A stretch of 64,000 nucleotides of DNA from Bacillus sp. EB600 (GCF_024494385.1 NZ_JAEVLT010000001.1:372001-436000), one strand, 5' to 3'. Positions 20,090 through 31,024 are shown, counted from the stretch's first letter. The notes: a model not told the origin generated them from the letters alone. Made by a program: numbers and translations.

Positions 20090-21982
20090 CTATGCCCTTC
20101 GTTGTTTTTTCCGAGCAAGGATGGTTAATCTTTTGCCCACTTCGTTAGAAGTTAGTCCAATTTCCTCAAGCAAAGAATCAACATCACCGTGCTCAATAAA
20201 GCGGTCTGGAATCCCCATTCTGTCAATTACAGCATTGTAAAAGCCCTCATTATTGGCAAATTCAAGAACAGCACTGCCGAATCCTCCTTGCAGTACAGCT
20301 TCCTCTATAGTTAATATTGGCATTTTTTCCTTCAAAAGCTTTAACAGCATGTTTTCATCTAAAGGCTTTAAAAACCTTGCATTCACTACTTTAACAGAGA
20401 TGCCTTTTTTCTCAAGCTTTCCCGCTGCCTCGATTGCCATAGGAATAGTTGTGCCAAATGTCAGAATGACAGCGTCTTCCCCTTCTTTTAGTACCTCCCA
20501 TGTTCCAATTGGAATGGAGTGCAGGTTTTCATCCATAGGGACACCAAGACCATTTCCACGCGGAAACCTCATCGCAATCGGACCATCATCATAATTTATT
20601 GCTGTATAAACCATGTGTTGTCCTTCATTCTCATCTTTTGGCATCATCAGGACAATATTCGGTATATGCCGTAAAAATGCAATATCAAAAACGCCTTGAT
20701 GTGTTTCACCGTCCGCACCAACTAATCCAGCACGGTCAATCCCAATAAATACGTTTAAATTTTGCCTGCATATATCATGAACGACTTGATCATATGCCCG
20801 CTGTAGAAAGGTTGAATAAATTGCGAGAAACGGCTTCATTCCCTGTGTTGCTAAGCCTGCTGCTACTGTTGCCGCGTGTTGTTCAGCAATGCCAACATCG
20901 AACATTCGGTCAGGGAACTCACTCGCAAAGCCTTCAAGTTTAGATCCAACCGGCATAGCTGGTGTAATTGCAACAATCCGTTCATCTGTACGAGCCAGCT
21001 TCCTTAAAGTTTCACTGACAAGACTGCTCCAGGCTGGCGGTGCATTTACTGGCTTTACAAAAGCACCTGTATCCATCTTATAGGGGCCTGTTCCATGCCA
21101 TGTACCGGTTCTGTCCATTTCAGCTGGAGAAAAGCCTTTTCCCTTTTTCGTAATTACATGGAGTAAGACAGGTCCGCTGGTTTTTTTCGCGTGGCCTAAG
21201 CTTTCAAATAGTGCTTCAAAGTTATGTCCATCAACAGGTCCTAAATACGTGAAGCCCAATTCTTCAAAAAATATTCCGGACACCAATAAGTACTTAAGGC
21301 TATCCTTTATTCTTTCAGCCGTAGCAGCGAGCACTCCACCAACTGCAGGGATTTTTTTAAGAAGGCTTTCTAACTCATCCTTCGCCCATTGGTATTTTCC
21401 AGCCGTGCGCAGTCTGCCAAGAATCGTGTGAAGTGCACCGACATTTGGGGCAATTGACATCTCATTATCGTTTAATACAACGATCATATCTTTTTTCTCA
21501 TGACCGATATGATTTAATGCCTCTAACGCCATTCCGCCTGTTAAGGCTCCATCGCCAATAACAGGAATGACGTACGAATCTTCTTTTTTCAAATCACGAG
21601 CAATCGCCATACCCATTGCAGCAGATAAGGAAGTAGAGCTATGGCCTGTCTCCCATATATCATGTTCACTTTCCTGCCGTTTTGGAAACCCGGAGAGCCC
21701 TTTAAATTTCCGCAATGTATCAAATTGACTTGCCCGGCCAGTTAAAATTTTATGGACATAGGATTGATGGCCAACATCCCATATAATTTTATCCTTCGGA
21801 CTATCAAAGGATTTATGTAAAGCAAGGGTTAATTCAACTACACCTAAGTTGGGTCCAATATGGCCTCCAGTCACAGAAAGCTTTTCAATTAAGAATTGGC
21901 GGATCTCCTTACTCAGCTTTTCCAATTCATTATTTGTAAGCCCGTTTAAAAAGGAAGGATTTTTTATTGATAACAGATCCAT
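20090..21982 (-). CDS. dxs: 1-deoxy-D-xylulose-5-phosphate synthase
   Basis: The 630-residue TPP enzyme condenses pyruvate with glyceraldehyde-3-phosphate, the first step of the MEP isoprenoid pathway. It shows [14 protein letters not shown] with the catalytic His, the TPP motif [18 protein letters not shown] (near residue 148), [15 protein letters not shown] and [16 protein letters not shown] use ATG at 21982 ([11 protein letters not shown]) because homologues begin there; a GTG three codons upstream is possible. Terminator and repeat sequences separate it from ispA, so it has its own promoter. Confidence 0.96.
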   Translation of the reverse strand: MDLLSIKNPSFLNGLTNNELEKLSKEIRQFLIEKLSVTGGHIGPNLGVVELTLALHKSFDSPKDKIIWDVGHQSYVHKILTGRASQFDTLRKFKGLSGFPKRQESEHDIWETGHSSTSLSAAMGMAIARDLKKEDSYVIPVIGDGALTGGMALEALNHIGHEKKDMIVVLNDNEMSIAPNVGALHTILGRLRTAGKYQWAKDELESLLKKIPAVGGVLAATAERIKDSLKYLLVSGIFFEELGFTYLGPVDGHNFEALFESLGHAKKTSGPVLLHVITKKGKGFSPAEMDRTGTWHGTGPYKMDTGAFVKPVNAPPAWSSLVSETLRKLARTDERIVAITPAMPVGSKLEGFASEFPDRMFDVGIAEQHAATVAAGLATQGMKPFLAIYSTFLQRAYDQVVHDICRQNLNVFIGIDRAGLVGADGETHQGVFDIAFLRHIPNIVLMMPKDENEGQHMVYTAINYDDGPIAMRFPRGNGLGVPMDENLHSIPIGTWEVLKEGEDAVILTFGTTIPMAIEAAGKLEKKGISVKVVNARFLKPLDENMLLKLLKEKMPILTIEEAVLQGGFGSAVLEFANNEGFYNAVIDRMGIPDRFIEHGDVDSLLEEIGLTSNEVGKRLTILARKKQRRA

Positions 21983-22060
21983 TTGGACCACTCACTTTCA
22001 TACTTTTCTAGGAGGATTTGTTAGTAAAATAAAAGAATTTATTTCATTGAACTTTGAAAT

Positions 22061-22268
22061 CTGTCTAGCTCCGACGCACAGGATGTGCTAGTGCCAACGT
22101 TGCCGCCAGGACGGCGGCGCTTTTAGTCGGCCAGCGCCCAGCGACTAGTGTACTTCGCCCACCTCCCTACGATAAGTCAACATCGAATCGCTTTCGCTCT
22201 CGTGTTTCCTTTATCTCAGTCGGTGTGCTCCAGTCCTGTCGTGCGCTAAACGGGCGCTTCCGCTTTTC
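22061..22268 (+). repeat. Dispersed intergenic repeat, copy C (most complete)
   Basis: It runs from CTGTCTAGCTCCGACGCACA through the hairpin GCCGCCAGGACGGCGGC, AGTCGGCCAGCGCCCAGCGA, GTGTACTTCGCCCACCTCCC and ATCTCAGTCGGTGTGCTCC to AAACGGGCGCTTCCGC. Copies A, B and D are subsets of these modules. It fills most of the 385-base gap between dxs and ispA; beyond it I see only the ispA terminator. Confidence 0.85.
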
Positions 22269-22270
22269 TT

Positions 22271-22308
22271 TAAAAAAAGCCGCTAACACAAACGTGATAA
22301 CGGCTGAA
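22271..22308 (-). terminator. Terminator downstream of ispA
   Basis: On the minus strand AGCCGTTATCAC/GTGTTAGCGGCT forms a 12-bp stem with one mismatch, followed by seven T. It ends the accBC-to-ispA gene run about 60 bases after the ispA stop. Confidence 0.85.
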
Positions 22309-22367
22309 TTACGTTTTATCAATATAAATGATTATATCATAATTAAAAGACTGCCTCAAATTAGTTT

Positions 22368-23261
22368 TTAATGGTCTCTTGAGGCAACTAAATCCGTTAT
22401 TTCGAGAAGAATATTGGTGTTTAAACTTGTCTTTTGTAAATATTGCTTTGCTGCCTGGATATGTTTTTTCAATGCTTCTTTTGCACCAGCCATTGATAAC
22501 AACAGCGGATAAGTGCTTTTATGATTAGCTGTGTCACTTCCAACTGGCTTACCAATTAAATCGACATTTCCTTCTACATCAAGAATATCATCGCGAATTT
22601 GAAATGCAAGTCCAAGATGATGAGCAAATCTTGATAGGTTGACTAGTTCTGCTTCGCTTGCGCCAGCAATAATGGCTCCGGCGAGCACACAAAATCCTAA
22701 AATTTTGCCGGTTTTATGAACATGGATATACTCCAGTTCAGCAAGAGACAGGTCCTGGTCCTCTCCTAACATATCCGCAACTTGCCCACCAACCATTCCC
22801 TCCGTCCCCGCAGCTTTTGCCATTTCAATCATCAGCTTTACTTTTGTCTCAGGAGATGCAAATTCATTTGGCGTTTTTCCGATTACTTCAAAGCTGTATG
22901 TGAGTAAAGCATCTCCAGCCAATACAGCAACGGCCTCTCCAAACACTTTATGGTTTGTAGGCTTTCCCCGTCTTAAGTCATCATCATCCATGCATGGCAG
23001 GTCATCATGAATTAACGAATAAGTGTGAATCATTTCGATTGCACAAGCAGTCTGCAACCCTTGAATTGGTTCGAGTCCAAATGCATCCAATGTTCCAAAA
23101 ATTAGTAAAGGGCGAATCCGTTTTCCCCCTGCTTCAAGCGAATATTCCATAGCATCCTTGATAATCGGAGGAGCATCAAGTCGATTTACTAAGTTCCGAA
23201 GTTCACCATCTAATAGCTGTTTGTATTCCTTTGCAAATGAATCCAACAACTTAGTTTCCAA
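22368..23261 (-). CDS. ispA: Farnesyl diphosphate synthase
   Basis: The 297-residue trans-prenyltransferase has the first Asp-rich motif LIHDDLPCMDDDDLRRG (about 80-96), the second FQIRDDILDVEG (about 222-233) and the substrate-binding AGGKRIRPLL near the N-terminus. It condenses IPP with DMAPP and GPP to FPP for quinone and undecaprenyl synthesis. It follows xseB by 3 bases. All catalytic aspartates are present. Confidence 0.96.
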   Translation of the reverse strand: METKLLDSFAKEYKQLLDGELRNLVNRLDAPPIIKDAMEYSLEAGGKRIRPLLIFGTLDAFGLEPIQGLQTACAIEMIHTYSLIHDDLPCMDDDDLRRGKPTNHKVFGEAVAVLAGDALLTYSFEVIGKTPNEFASPETKVKLMIEMAKAAGTEGMVGGQVADMLGEDQDLSLAELEYIHVHKTGKILGFCVLAGAIIAGASEAELVNLSRFAHHLGLAFQIRDDILDVEGNVDLIGKPVGSDTANHKSTYPLLLSMAGAKEALKKHIQAAKQYLQKTSLNTNILLEITDLVASRDH

Positions 23262-23264
23262 TTT

Positions 23265-23498
23265 TCATTCCTCCTCTGTTATCGTAAAGCTCTCCCGACG
23301 GCCATCTTCAGTAATAATTTGTGCCAATTGTTCTTCTACATTTTTTAATTTATCATGACAAAGCTTTGAAAGCTCCATACCTTCTTTATAAATGGCTATA
23401 GCCTCCTCAAGGGGAACATCGCCTTCTTCAAGACGATCAACAATTTCTTCGAGCTTATTCATTGCTTCCTCAAAAGATAACTTTTTCTCTTCTTCCAT
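23265..23498 (-). CDS. xseB: Exodeoxyribonuclease VII small subunit
   Basis: The 77-residue acidic, helical protein begins [20 protein letters not shown] and contains [21 protein letters not shown], typical of XseB, which forms the single-strand exonuclease with XseA. The ATG at 23498 has GGAGAG 8 bases upstream and starts one base after the xseA stop (GAATAAGATG); a longer in-frame reading upstream lies within xseA and is not credible. Confidence 0.95.
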   Translation of the reverse strand: MEEEKKLSFEEAMNKLEEIVDRLEEGDVPLEEAIAIYKEGMELSKLCHDKLKNVEEQLAQIITEDGRRESFTITEEE

Positions 23499-23499
23499 C

Positions 23500-24846
23500 T
23501 TATTCACTCTCCTTAATATTATCCACCTTACACAGAAGGCTGCCATCTGCTAGCTGGATCTGAATTTCATCTTTTTGCTTGACTTGCTTTATGCTTTTAA
23601 TAAGCCGATGTTCCTGGGTATAAGCAAGGCTGTATCCCCGCTCCATTATTTTCAATGGGCTTAACGCTTGTAAGGTTGCAAGCATTCGATCGTATTTGGT
23701 TTGTTTATTGATTAGAATTTGCTGCATTGCTCTTTCAAAGTCTTTTTGCGAACGAGCAAAAAGATCAGTAGCCTCCTTAAGCAGTTCACTCGGAGACTTT
23801 TGGACAAGTCGTTTGTAAAGAGTATCCTGTTGAGATGCTTTGACCAAAGTAAGCCGTTCCGCTCCTTTTATAAGCCTTTCTGTCAATTTATCAACTTGTT
23901 CAAGCTTTTGTTGATAGAGCCGCTCAGGATAGCGAAACGCATATGACTTTTTCAATCTGCTTAGGTGCTCTTTTTCAAATCGAAGTCGCTCTTTGACTGC
24001 TCGGACTAACCGGGTTTGCCGTTGGAGAACTCTTTCTAATAACTCATCAATATGTGGAACCGCAAGTTCAGCAGCCCCTGTTGGAGTCGGTGCACGCAGG
24101 TCGGCTACAAAATCTGCAATCGTGAAATCAGTTTCGTGTCCAACAGCGGATATGATCGGTATGATTGATGCGAAAATAGAGCGGGCGACTAATTCCTCAT
24201 TAAATGCCCAAAGCTCTTCAATCGATCCCCCTCCGCGCCCGACAATTAAAACATCTATTTCAGTTAATTTGTTGGCTTTTTCTATTGCCTTAGCAATGGA
24301 AGAGGCCGCATTCTCACCCTGAACCAGAGCCGGAAAAACAAGTATATTTGCGATTGGAAAACGTCGTTTAATTGTCGTAAGGATATCTCGAATTGCCGCT
24401 CCTGTTGGGGAAGTAATGACCCCAACAGTTTTCGGAAACAACGGAATTGACTTTTTCTTCTCAATTGCAAATAACCCTTCCACTTCAAGCCTTTGTTTTA
24501 ATTGCTCGTAGGCTAGGAACAATTCACCGATCCCATCTGGCCGCATTTCTTTTACATAAATTTGATATTGCCCGCTTGGCTCGTAAACTGATATTTCTCC
24601 CCTAATAATGATCTTCATTCCATTTTCCGGAATAAACTTCAATGTTCGGGAATGGCGTGAAAACATTACAGCCAAAATGCGTGCTTTTTCGTCTTTTATC
24701 GTAAAATACATATGCCCGCTTGAATGCGCCTTAAAATTTGATATCTCACCTTTCACATAAATATCTTGTAAATGAGGATCATAATCAAATTTTCTTTTTA
24801 TGTATTTGGTTAATGCAGATACAGTTAAATATTTAGGCTCCAGCAT
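23500..24846 (-). CDS. xseA: Exodeoxyribonuclease VII large subunit
   Basis: The 448-residue catalytic subunit has an N-terminal OB fold ([29 protein letters not shown]), the conserved [24 protein letters not shown] (near residue 140) and [43 protein letters not shown], then a long coiled coil (about 290-400). AGGAG lies 7 bases before ATG at 24846. It degrades single-stranded DNA in both directions. Confidence 0.96.
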   Translation of the reverse strand: MLEPKYLTVSALTKYIKRKFDYDPHLQDIYVKGEISNFKAHSSGHMYFTIKDEKARILAVMFSRHSRTLKFIPENGMKIIIRGEISVYEPSGQYQIYVKEMRPDGIGELFLAYEQLKQRLEVEGLFAIEKKKSIPLFPKTVGVITSPTGAAIRDILTTIKRRFPIANILVFPALVQGENAASSIAKAIEKANKLTEIDVLIVGRGGGSIEELWAFNEELVARSIFASIIPIISAVGHETDFTIADFVADLRAPTPTGAAELAVPHIDELLERVLQRQTRLVRAVKERLRFEKEHLSRLKKSYAFRYPERLYQQKLEQVDKLTERLIKGAERLTLVKASQQDTLYKRLVQKSPSELLKEATDLFARSQKDFERAMQQILINKQTKYDRMLATLQALSPLKIMERGYSLAYTQEHRLIKSIKQVKQKDEIQIQLADGSLLCKVDNIKESE

Positions 24847-25010
24847 ATCATTACTCCTAACCAGGATGTAAAAATGAAAAACAGTCCTTATCAATATTTG
24901 GCACCAAATCTTTTTTCAAAAGAATTGGATACTAAATACCAGTAATAATAAGGACCAGCTAAAATTTTTTATTGAATTGCTGACTGTCTTTAATGGCAGT
25001 CATTCTTAAT

Positions 25011-25868
25011 CTACATCTCTTCTTCTACCTTTTGCGCTGCTTTTAAAGTATTGAACATTAGCATCGTTATCGTCATCGGTCCAACTCCTTTTGGAACCGG
25101 GGTAATAAAACTTGCCTTTTCCTTTACTTCGTCAAACAAGACATCACCGCAAAGTTTTCCTTCTGCATTTCGGTTCATTCCTACGTCAATTACAACAGCG
25201 CCTTCCTTTACATACTCTGCTGTAATGAAATTTGCTTTTCCAATTGCACAAACAAGAATATCAGCTTGCTTTGTATGATATTTCAAATCCTTGGTTTTTG
25301 AGTGACAATAGGTCACTGTCGCATTTTGATTTAGGAACAATTGTCCTGCTGGTTTTCCGACGATATTGCTTCGTCCAATAACAACTACATGCTTCCCTTC
25401 AATAGAAATTCCCGTCTCCTCTAACATGACCATCACACCATAAGGAGTACATGGCAAAAAAGCATCCTGCCTTGTCATCATTCTGCCAATGTTAATTGGG
25501 TGAAAGCCATCAACGTCTTTTAATGGAGAGATCGCTTCAATCACCTTTGTATCATTAATATGCTTTGGTAACGGCAGCTGCACAAGAATACCATGAATAC
25601 TCTTGTCCTCATTTAATTCGTAAATTTTATTCAGCAGTTCCGCTTCGCTAATGCTCTCAGGAAATTCTACTAATACTGAATGCATTCCAAGTTCAATACA
25701 TGTTTTTTGTTTGTTTTTCACATAGGTTCTTGATGCCTGATTATCTCCTACTAAAATAACAGCCAAGCCAGGCGTAATCCCTTTTTCTTTAAGTCTTTTA
25801 ACACCTTCTGCAATTTCATCCTTTTTTTTCTTTGCTATTTCTGTTCCACTGATGAGTTGTGCGGACAT
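25011..25868 (-). CDS. folD: Methylenetetrahydrofolate dehydrogenase/cyclohydrolase
   Basis: The 285-residue bifunctional one-carbon enzyme interconverts 5,10-methylene-, methenyl- and 10-formyl-THF. It shows [14 protein letters not shown] with the catalytic Lys (about residue 54), [26 protein letters not shown], the Rossmann [17 protein letters not shown] and a C-terminal [15 protein letters not shown]. It is downstream of nusB with 21 bases between. One-carbon supply links it functionally to the gcv genes at the other end of the window. Confidence 0.97.
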   Translation of the reverse strand: MSAQLISGTEIAKKKKDEIAEGVKRLKEKGITPGLAVILVGDNQASRTYVKNKQKTCIELGMHSVLVEFPESISEAELLNKIYELNEDKSIHGILVQLPLPKHINDTKVIEAISPLKDVDGFHPINIGRMMTRQDAFLPCTPYGVMVMLEETGISIEGKHVVVIGRSNIVGKPAGQLFLNQNATVTYCHSKTKDLKYHTKQADILVCAIGKANFITAEYVKEGAVVIDVGMNRNAEGKLCGDVLFDEVKEKASFITPVPKGVGPMTITMLMFNTLKAAQKVEEEM

Positions 25869-25889
25869 AAAGTTTATCCCCCTTTAATA

Positions 25890-26282
25890 TTAAAAAAGTT
25901 CCTGCTTAACCTTTGATAATACTCCGTTAATAAATTTACTTGATTGATCGTCACCATAAAGCTTGGCAATTTCAATTGCCTCATCAAGAACAACCTTCTC
26001 AGGCACTTCATCATGTTCGTACTTTAGCTCAAATATGGCCATCCGAAGCAAATTACGATCAACTGTAGCCAAACGATCTATGGACCACTTTTCAAGATTA
26101 CTTTTAATCAATTGGTCAATTTCATCCAGGTGATCAACCACACCTATAACAAGCCTTGTTAAATAATCATCATTATGTTCCCCTTCTAAAACATGTTCAA
26201 TTGCTGAAGAAGGTTCTGAACTGCTTACATCAATTTGAAAAAGAGCTTGCAACGCCTTTTCCCTTGCTGTTCTTCTTTTCAT
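25890..26282 (-). CDS. nusB: Transcription antitermination factor NusB
   Basis: The 130-residue all-helical product begins MKRRTAREKALQALFQID and ends with DEAIEIAKLYGDDQSSKFINGVL, both NusB signatures. With NusE (S10) it binds boxA RNA and promotes rRNA antitermination. It lies between yqhY and folD, as in B. subtilis; the 246-base gap upstream contains the yqhY terminator and presumably its own promoter. Confidence 0.96.
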   Translation of the reverse strand: MKRRTAREKALQALFQIDVSSSEPSSAIEHVLEGEHNDDYLTRLVIGVVDHLDEIDQLIKSNLEKWSIDRLATVDRNLLRMAIFELKYEHDEVPEKVVLDEAIEIAKLYGDDQSSKFINGVLSKVKQELF

Positions 26283-26493
26283 TATACCGTTAACTCCTTT
26301 ATGTATAGTGATTGTTTTTGTCTAAATAGTAAAATACTTCATCATGTGTACAGTAGCAAGAAGCGGTTACTACAGTTAATTTACATCTTGCAACTTTCAT
26401 GCCAAACTGTCTACAAGGAGTTTTGTTCATAAAAAGATAATAGCATATCTTAAACCAATTCGCACTGCAAGGTGAAATATTTTTGAAGCAGAG

Positions 26494-26522
26494 AAAAACC
26501 AAAGGAAGAATTCCTTTGGTTT
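26494..26522 (-). terminator. Terminator after yqhY
   Basis: The stem AAACCAAAGGAA/TTCCTTTGGTTT with a 3-base loop is followed by T on the minus strand, 7 bases after the yqhY stop. Confidence 0.85.
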
Positions 26523-26528
26523 CATTCT

Positions 26529-26939
26529 TTAAATCTCTTGTTCATTGTCTAGTTCCGTTTTTTGGTTTTCAAATTGAATCCCTACAATATGAATATTTAC
26601 TTCCTCTGCCTCTAAAGCCGTCATATTTAGCAAGGTTTGCCTAATGTTATCTTGGATTTTTTGGGCAACTGTAGGAATGGAGACACCAAACTTCATCACG
26701 CAGTAAACATCTACCTTAATACCTGATTCCGAAAGGTCAACCTTTACACCTTTCCCATGGTTCTTCTTCCCAAGTCGCTCCACTACGCCTGCTGCAAAAT
26801 TACCGCGCATTTGGGCGACACCTTCTACTTCAGAAGCAGCAATACCAGCAATTACTTCAATTACTTCGGGAGCAATTTCTACCTTACCGTGCCCATTGTT
26901 ATCTTGGTTCATCTCTAAGACATTGTTCTCACTCATCAA
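26529..26939 (-). CDS. yqhY: Asp23/Gls24-family protein YqhY
   Basis: The 136-residue product is an Asp23/Gls24 domain protein (GKVEIAPEVIEVIAGIAASEVEG, then YCVMKFGVSIPTVAQKIQDNI). Such proteins are abundant cytosolic or membrane-associated factors; YqhY in B. subtilis has been linked to control of acetyl-CoA carboxylase, which fits its place directly after accC. Two adjacent ATG codons are possible starts. The C-terminus is acidic and glutamine-rich. Confidence 0.92.
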   Translation of the reverse strand: MMSENNVLEMNQDNNGHGKVEIAPEVIEVIAGIAASEVEGVAQMRGNFAAGVVERLGKKNHGKGVKVDLSESGIKVDVYCVMKFGVSIPTVAQKIQDNIRQTLLNMTALEAEEVNIHIVGIQFENQKTELDNEQEI

Positions 26940-26957
26940 GACACCTCCAGATTTTTG

Positions 26958-28310
26958 CTAAGAATTCATCACATCATTCAATTCGAGGAATTTCGTATTG
27001 AACTGACCTTCGACGAACTTTTTATTTTCGAGCAATTTTAAATGAAATGGAATGGTGGTGTATATTCCTTCCACCACAAATTCACTTAACGCCCGTTTCA
27101 TTCTGGAAATAGCTTCTTCCCTGCTGCTTCCATATGTGATGACTTTTGCAATCATGGAATCGTAATAAGGTGGAATCGAATAACCAGGATAGGCTGCGGA
27201 ATCAATCCGAACACCCAAACCTCCAGGTGGTAAGTACATTTTAATTTTTCCTGGAGAGGGCATAAAGTTCTTTGCTGGATTCTCTGCATTGATCCGGCAC
27301 TCCATTGCCCAGCCATTAAAAGTAACATCTTTTTGAGTCATAGACAATTTTTCTCCCGAAGCAACTTTTATTTGCTCCTTGATTAAATCAGTGCCTGTAA
27401 CCATTTCCGTTACTGGATGCTCCACCTGTATCCTCGTGTTCATTTCCATAAAATAAAATTTCCGATTGCGGTAGTCATAGATAAATTCTATCGTGCCTGC
27501 ACTGGAATAATCAACTGCTTTTGCAGCTTTAACGGCCGCATTTCCCATTTCTTCACGAATTTCTCCATCTAATGCTGGTGAAGGAGACTCCTCGAGCAGT
27601 TTTTGAAGCCTGCGCTGGATGGAGCAATCTCTTTCACCCAAATGAATCACATTCCCGTATAAATCACCAAGGACTTGAATTTCAACGTGGCGGAAATCTT
27701 CAATGTATTTTTCAATATAAACCCCAGGATTTCCAAACGCAGTTGCTGCCTCTTGCTGGGTAATATTAATTCCCTTAACTAAATCATCCTCATTTTTAGC
27801 GACGCGAATTCCTTTGCCCCCGCCGCCGGCAGTCGCTTTAATAATAACTGGATAACCAATTTTATTTGAAAGTTCGATTGCCTCGTCAATGCTATTAATG
27901 ATGCCAGTTGAACCAGGTACAATAGGAACTCCTGCCTCGCGCATCGTTTCCCTGGCAATATCCTTTGTTCCCATTTTTGTAATTGCTTCAGGACTTGGTC
28001 CAACAAAGGTAATCTTGCATTCCCTGCATAGTTCCGCAAAATCTGCATTTTCAGCCAAAAACCCATATCCTGGGTGAATTGCGTCACAGCCTGTAAGTGT
28101 GGCAACGCTAATTATATTTGTGTAATTTAAATAACTATCCTTTGACGAGGTTGGTCCAATGCAGTATGCTTCATCTGCTAGCTGTACATGTAACGCTTCA
28201 CGGTCTGCCTCTGAATAAACAGCTACAGATTCAATGCCCATTTCCCGGCAAGCTCGAATAATCCGAACAGCGATTTCACCTCTGTTTGCAATTAACAGTT
28301 TCTTAATCAT
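26958..28310 (-). CDS. accC: Acetyl-CoA carboxylase, biotin carboxylase subunit
   Basis: The 450-residue ATP-grasp enzyme carboxylates biotin on AccB with bicarbonate and ATP. It shows [32 protein letters not shown], the glycine-rich [15 protein letters not shown] (ATP lid, about 157-171), [17 protein letters not shown] and [22 protein letters not shown] (active site, about 280-300). It follows accB by 16 bases. Confidence 0.97.
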   Translation of the reverse strand: MIKKLLIANRGEIAVRIIRACREMGIESVAVYSEADREALHVQLADEAYCIGPTSSKDSYLNYTNIISVATLTGCDAIHPGYGFLAENADFAELCRECKITFVGPSPEAITKMGTKDIARETMREAGVPIVPGSTGIINSIDEAIELSNKIGYPVIIKATAGGGGKGIRVAKNEDDLVKGINITQQEAATAFGNPGVYIEKYIEDFRHVEIQVLGDLYGNVIHLGERDCSIQRRLQKLLEESPSPALDGEIREEMGNAAVKAAKAVDYSSAGTIEFIYDYRNRKFYFMEMNTRIQVEHPVTEMVTGTDLIKEQIKVASGEKLSMTQKDVTFNGWAMECRINAENPAKNFMPSPGKIKMYLPPGGLGVRIDSAAYPGYSIPPYYDSMIAKVITYGSSREEAISRMKRALSEFVVEGIYTTIPFHLKLLENKKFVEGQFNTKFLELNDVMNS

Positions 28311-28326
28311 CCTGTTACCCTCGCTC

Positions 28327-28842
28327 CTATTCTGCCTTTACTAAAAATAAAGGCTGACCGTATTCTACTAATTGTCCACTTTTAGCAAGGACTTCAACAA
28401 TTTCTCCATTTACTTCTGCTTCAATCTCATTAAATAGTTTCATTGCTTCTACGATACAAACGATCGAGTCGTTTGATACCTTTGATCCTGCTTTTACATA
28501 GACATCAGCATCTGGTGATGGAGAAGCATAGAATGTTCCAACCATTGGTGAAGTAATTTTATGTAGTTCTGAAGCTTCTTCTGCCTGTCTAGCCTCTGCT
28601 TTTGATTGTTCCGAAACAACTTCCTGTTTTAGTGCAGCAGGTGCAATTACTTGTGTTTCTGGAGCAGGTATACTAACAGGTGTTGCCTCAACAGCTTGCA
28701 AAACAGGTTTTACAGTTGTTACAGCTTCGACAACATTTTTTTTCATTTTAATTTTCGACCCTTCATGCTCATAAACGAACTCATCAATGCTTGATTGGTC
28801 TACTAGTTTAATTAACTCGCGGATCTCTTGTACTTTTAACAT
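28327..28842 (-). CDS. accB: Biotin carboxyl carrier protein of acetyl-CoA carboxylase
   Basis: The 171-residue product has an N-terminal conserved helix region ([20 protein letters not shown]), a proline/alanine-rich linker and a C-terminal biotinyl domain with the biotinylated lysine in [13 protein letters not shown] use the ATG at 28842, 8 bases after GAGGGG, rather than the GTG 3 codons earlier. It is the first gene of accB-accC(-yqhY) and supplies malonyl-CoA precursors. Confidence 0.95.
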   Translation of the reverse strand: MLKVQEIRELIKLVDQSSIDEFVYEHEGSKIKMKKNVVEAVTTVKPVLQAVEATPVSIPAPETQVIAPAALKQEVVSEQSKAEARQAEEASELHKITSPMVGTFYASPSPDADVYVKAGSKVSNDSIVCIVEAMKLFNEIEAEVNGEIVEVLAKSGQLVEYGQPLFLVKAE

Positions 28843-29077
28843 TTTAAACACCCCTCGACCTTCTGTTTGTTACTAGCTATTAATACTATACGATATAATC
28901 TTGCAATAGTTCAATGATGATAAAAAATGCTTTATCACTTTCAGCTTTTCCATTCCTATTACATATTAATATTTTTTAAGGGAAATGTGAACTTTTAACC
29001 CCGAATTTTCATAAAATTGTTATATAACAGTATAAACAAGGAGATCTTTGTCTGAAATCGTTTTTGTTTACATAAAG

Positions 29078-29104
29078 AAAAAAGAAAGCGCACGCTTTCT
29101 TTTT
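29078..29104 (-). terminator. Terminator of the spoIIIA operon
   Basis: AAAGAAAGCG/CGCTTTCTTT with a minimal loop is followed by T on the minus strand, 33 bases beyond spoIIIAH. Confidence 0.85.
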
Positions 29105-29136
29105 AGGGTTTAAACCGGAGTTATCTCGAAGAATCT

Positions 29137-29721
29137 TTATTTAGAAGGCTGAAATTCAACAGCCACATAGTTTGTTTCGCCAATTTCCTTCTTTACCAAC
29201 TGGATGATATCATTTGCAGCAGAAGGAGAATGTTTTTTCTTTGATTTTACGGTAATATTTACTTTTTCTCCATCAGCGCGAACAAGTGCATCTTCGTAGC
29301 CCATTGTTTTAATTAACGTTTCCAAAACTTCTTCCTTTTGAGCTGTTTCGCTTAATTTTTGCATTTGATCATAAGCCTCGCTGCGTTTATCAGCAGGAAG
29401 GTCTGTCGATGCAACTTCTGCTTCTAAGTCCTCCTTTTTCTGGCTGCGCTGGTCCTCTAACTGCATCCGAAGCTCTTCAAAAGCATCATCGCCTGCCACC
29501 GTGGTAACCACTGTTTTCTCACTGTTTACAGCAGTTTTTTGTTTACTGTCCGCTGCATTTGTACTTACCGTTGGATCCTTTGTGGTTTGATCCTTTGCCT
29601 TTTGTTCCACTGCAGCAAGATCATTTCCTTTTTGTTCTGGGGAAGTAATATAGTAAACCGATAAAACGACCACCAAACTTAGCATTGTTAATAACCATAC
29701 TGTTTGTTTTTTCAAAAGCAT
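29137..29721 (-). CDS. spoIIIAH: Stage III sporulation protein AH
   Basis: The 194-residue mother-cell membrane protein has one N-terminal membrane helix (WLLTMLSLVVVLSVYYI, about 9-25), a low-complexity linker rich in Thr/Asp/Lys and a C-terminal EscJ-like ring-forming domain (VLETLIKTMGYEDALVRADGEKVNI). It binds SpoIIQ across the intermembrane space to form the feeding-tube channel between mother cell and forespore. It is last of the eight-gene spoIIIA operon and somewhat shorter than B. subtilis SpoIIIAH (218 residues), mainly in the linker. Confidence 0.94.
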   Translation of the reverse strand: MLLKKQTVWLLTMLSLVVVLSVYYITSPEQKGNDLAAVEQKAKDQTTKDPTVSTNAADSKQKTAVNSEKTVVTTVAGDDAFEELRMQLEDQRSQKKEDLEAEVASTDLPADKRSEAYDQMQKLSETAQKEEVLETLIKTMGYEDALVRADGEKVNITVKSKKKHSPSAANDIIQLVKKEIGETNYVAVEFQPSK

Positions 29722-29740
29722 CTTAAAATCAATCCTCCTT

Positions 29741-30391
29741 TTATTTTTTAGGCATTACGGCTACGCGATAACTTGGAACGCCAAGAGCTCTTGTAACAGC
29801 CTCGACTATCCATTTCTTGACCTGGATATTCTCAGCGCCTTTGGCAACGACGAGAACCCCACGGATTTTTGGTTTTTTTGTTTGCAAGACAATCGGGACT
29901 TCTTTATCACCATTACGAATAATGACCATCTGTTCATCTACAGAAGTATCCTGTACTTTTCGCTTTCCACCATCACGATCTGTTTCATTCGTTGTTTGGT
30001 TTTTTGAAGACTTATTTTTTTCCAGTACTTTTTCTTCTGTACTGTCAATATTTACAACAACCCTTACATCATTAACACCTAGCATTTCATCAAGTGCAGC
30101 TTTTAGCTGGCTCTCATATTCCTGCTCATAATCGGTAATGGCTTTGTTTCCAGTACTTTTATTTATGCCAAAAGCGGGTACATCCTCTTGGCTTGACTGT
30201 GTTGACTTTAAAGCAGGAAGATCGGGGGCCGCTGTTGGTTTTTTAAATAAAAGGTTACTGGCCAGCATAAATGCAGCGCCGATACATAAAACAAGAATCA
30301 TATAGCGGTATTTTCCAGCTTTCTTTTCTGATTGGTCTTCCTTTGAAAGCCATTGTTTTAAACGGGTTATTGGTCCTCGGTTTTTATCCAT
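29741..30391 (-). CDS. spoIIIAG: Stage III sporulation protein AG
   Basis: The 216-residue product begins MDKNRGPITRLKQWLSK and has one membrane helix (about 31-48, YMILVLCIGAAFMLASNLLF) and a C-terminal ring-building motif domain (IRGVLVVAKGAENIQVKKWIVEAVTRALGV). It forms a large ring in the mother-cell membrane of the SpoIIIA-SpoIIQ complex. The ATG at 30391 overlaps the spoIIIAF stop by 8 bases; a start 16 codons upstream would lie inside spoIIIAF. Confidence 0.93.
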   Translation of the reverse strand: MDKNRGPITRLKQWLSKEDQSEKKAGKYRYMILVLCIGAAFMLASNLLFKKPTAAPDLPALKSTQSSQEDVPAFGINKSTGNKAITDYEQEYESQLKAALDEMLGVNDVRVVVNIDSTEEKVLEKNKSSKNQTTNETDRDGGKRKVQDTSVDEQMVIIRNGDKEVPIVLQTKKPKIRGVLVVAKGAENIQVKKWIVEAVTRALGVPSYRVAVMPKK

Positions 30392-31013
30392 TCGTGTGGG
30401 CTTCCCCCCCTTCAATCGAAACTTCAATCGTATTTTCATCTACATTCCATTTTTTCGAAAGAAATGCTGCGATTTCTTCGCTTTTATCTGCCGTTTTTTT
30501 GGGTGAAAGAGGTTTTTTTGTATTAACTTCAATTCGTTTTACAACTTCGACTGTCTGGGCGTTGCTTGCTGGTTGTATAAGATGAACAGTAACTTTTTGC
30601 AGATTCTTAGGGAATGTTTGATTACTTTTTTCATTAGTTGAAATTTCGACTTTGTCAATTTCTAAACTGTACTGTTTCATCAACTCCTCTGCTACGCCCT
30701 TTTTTAGTTGGACAGCCATTTGTTCTAAAATATATGCATGCTCGGTCGCTTGTATTTCTCTTTTCTTCATTTCAATTGAATTTTTCATATTTTTTTCATT
30801 CAATGAATTCAAGGAAGGCAGTGACGCGAGCGTTGCCTCAAAATCCTTTGAGGTGAGTTTAAGAATAGGTGTAAGGATAATAGCAATTAACAGCAATCCG
30901 GTTACCATCTTGGTATATTTCTGCATGCTTGAGTTGGGCAAAAGCATATCAATCACTGTAGCCAGGAGAATAAATAAGATAATATTTGTAACCCATTCGA
31001 TTAAAAAAGACAT
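30384..31013 (-). CDS. spoIIIAF: Stage III sporulation protein AF
   Basis: The 209-residue product has two N-terminal membrane helices (about 5-24 and 33-52) followed by a soluble domain (EMAVQLKKG to the C-terminal VDENTIEVSIEGG), the SpoIIIAF layout. It is a ring-forming or accessory component of the mother cell-to-forespore channel. It lies between spoIIIAE and spoIIIAG with the standard spacing, and its 3' end overlaps spoIIIAG. Confidence 0.93.
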   Translation of the reverse strand: MSFLIEWVTNIILFILLATVIDMLLPNSSMQKYTKMVTGLLLIAIILTPILKLTSKDFEATLASLPSLNSLNEKNMKNSIEMKKREIQATEHAYILEQMAVQLKKGVAEELMKQYSLEIDKVEISTNEKSNQTFPKNLQKVTVHLIQPASNAQTVEVVKRIEVNTKKPLSPKKTADKSEEIAAFLSKKWNVDENTIEVSIEGGEAHTNG

Positions 31014-31024
31014 ATATCCTCTCC

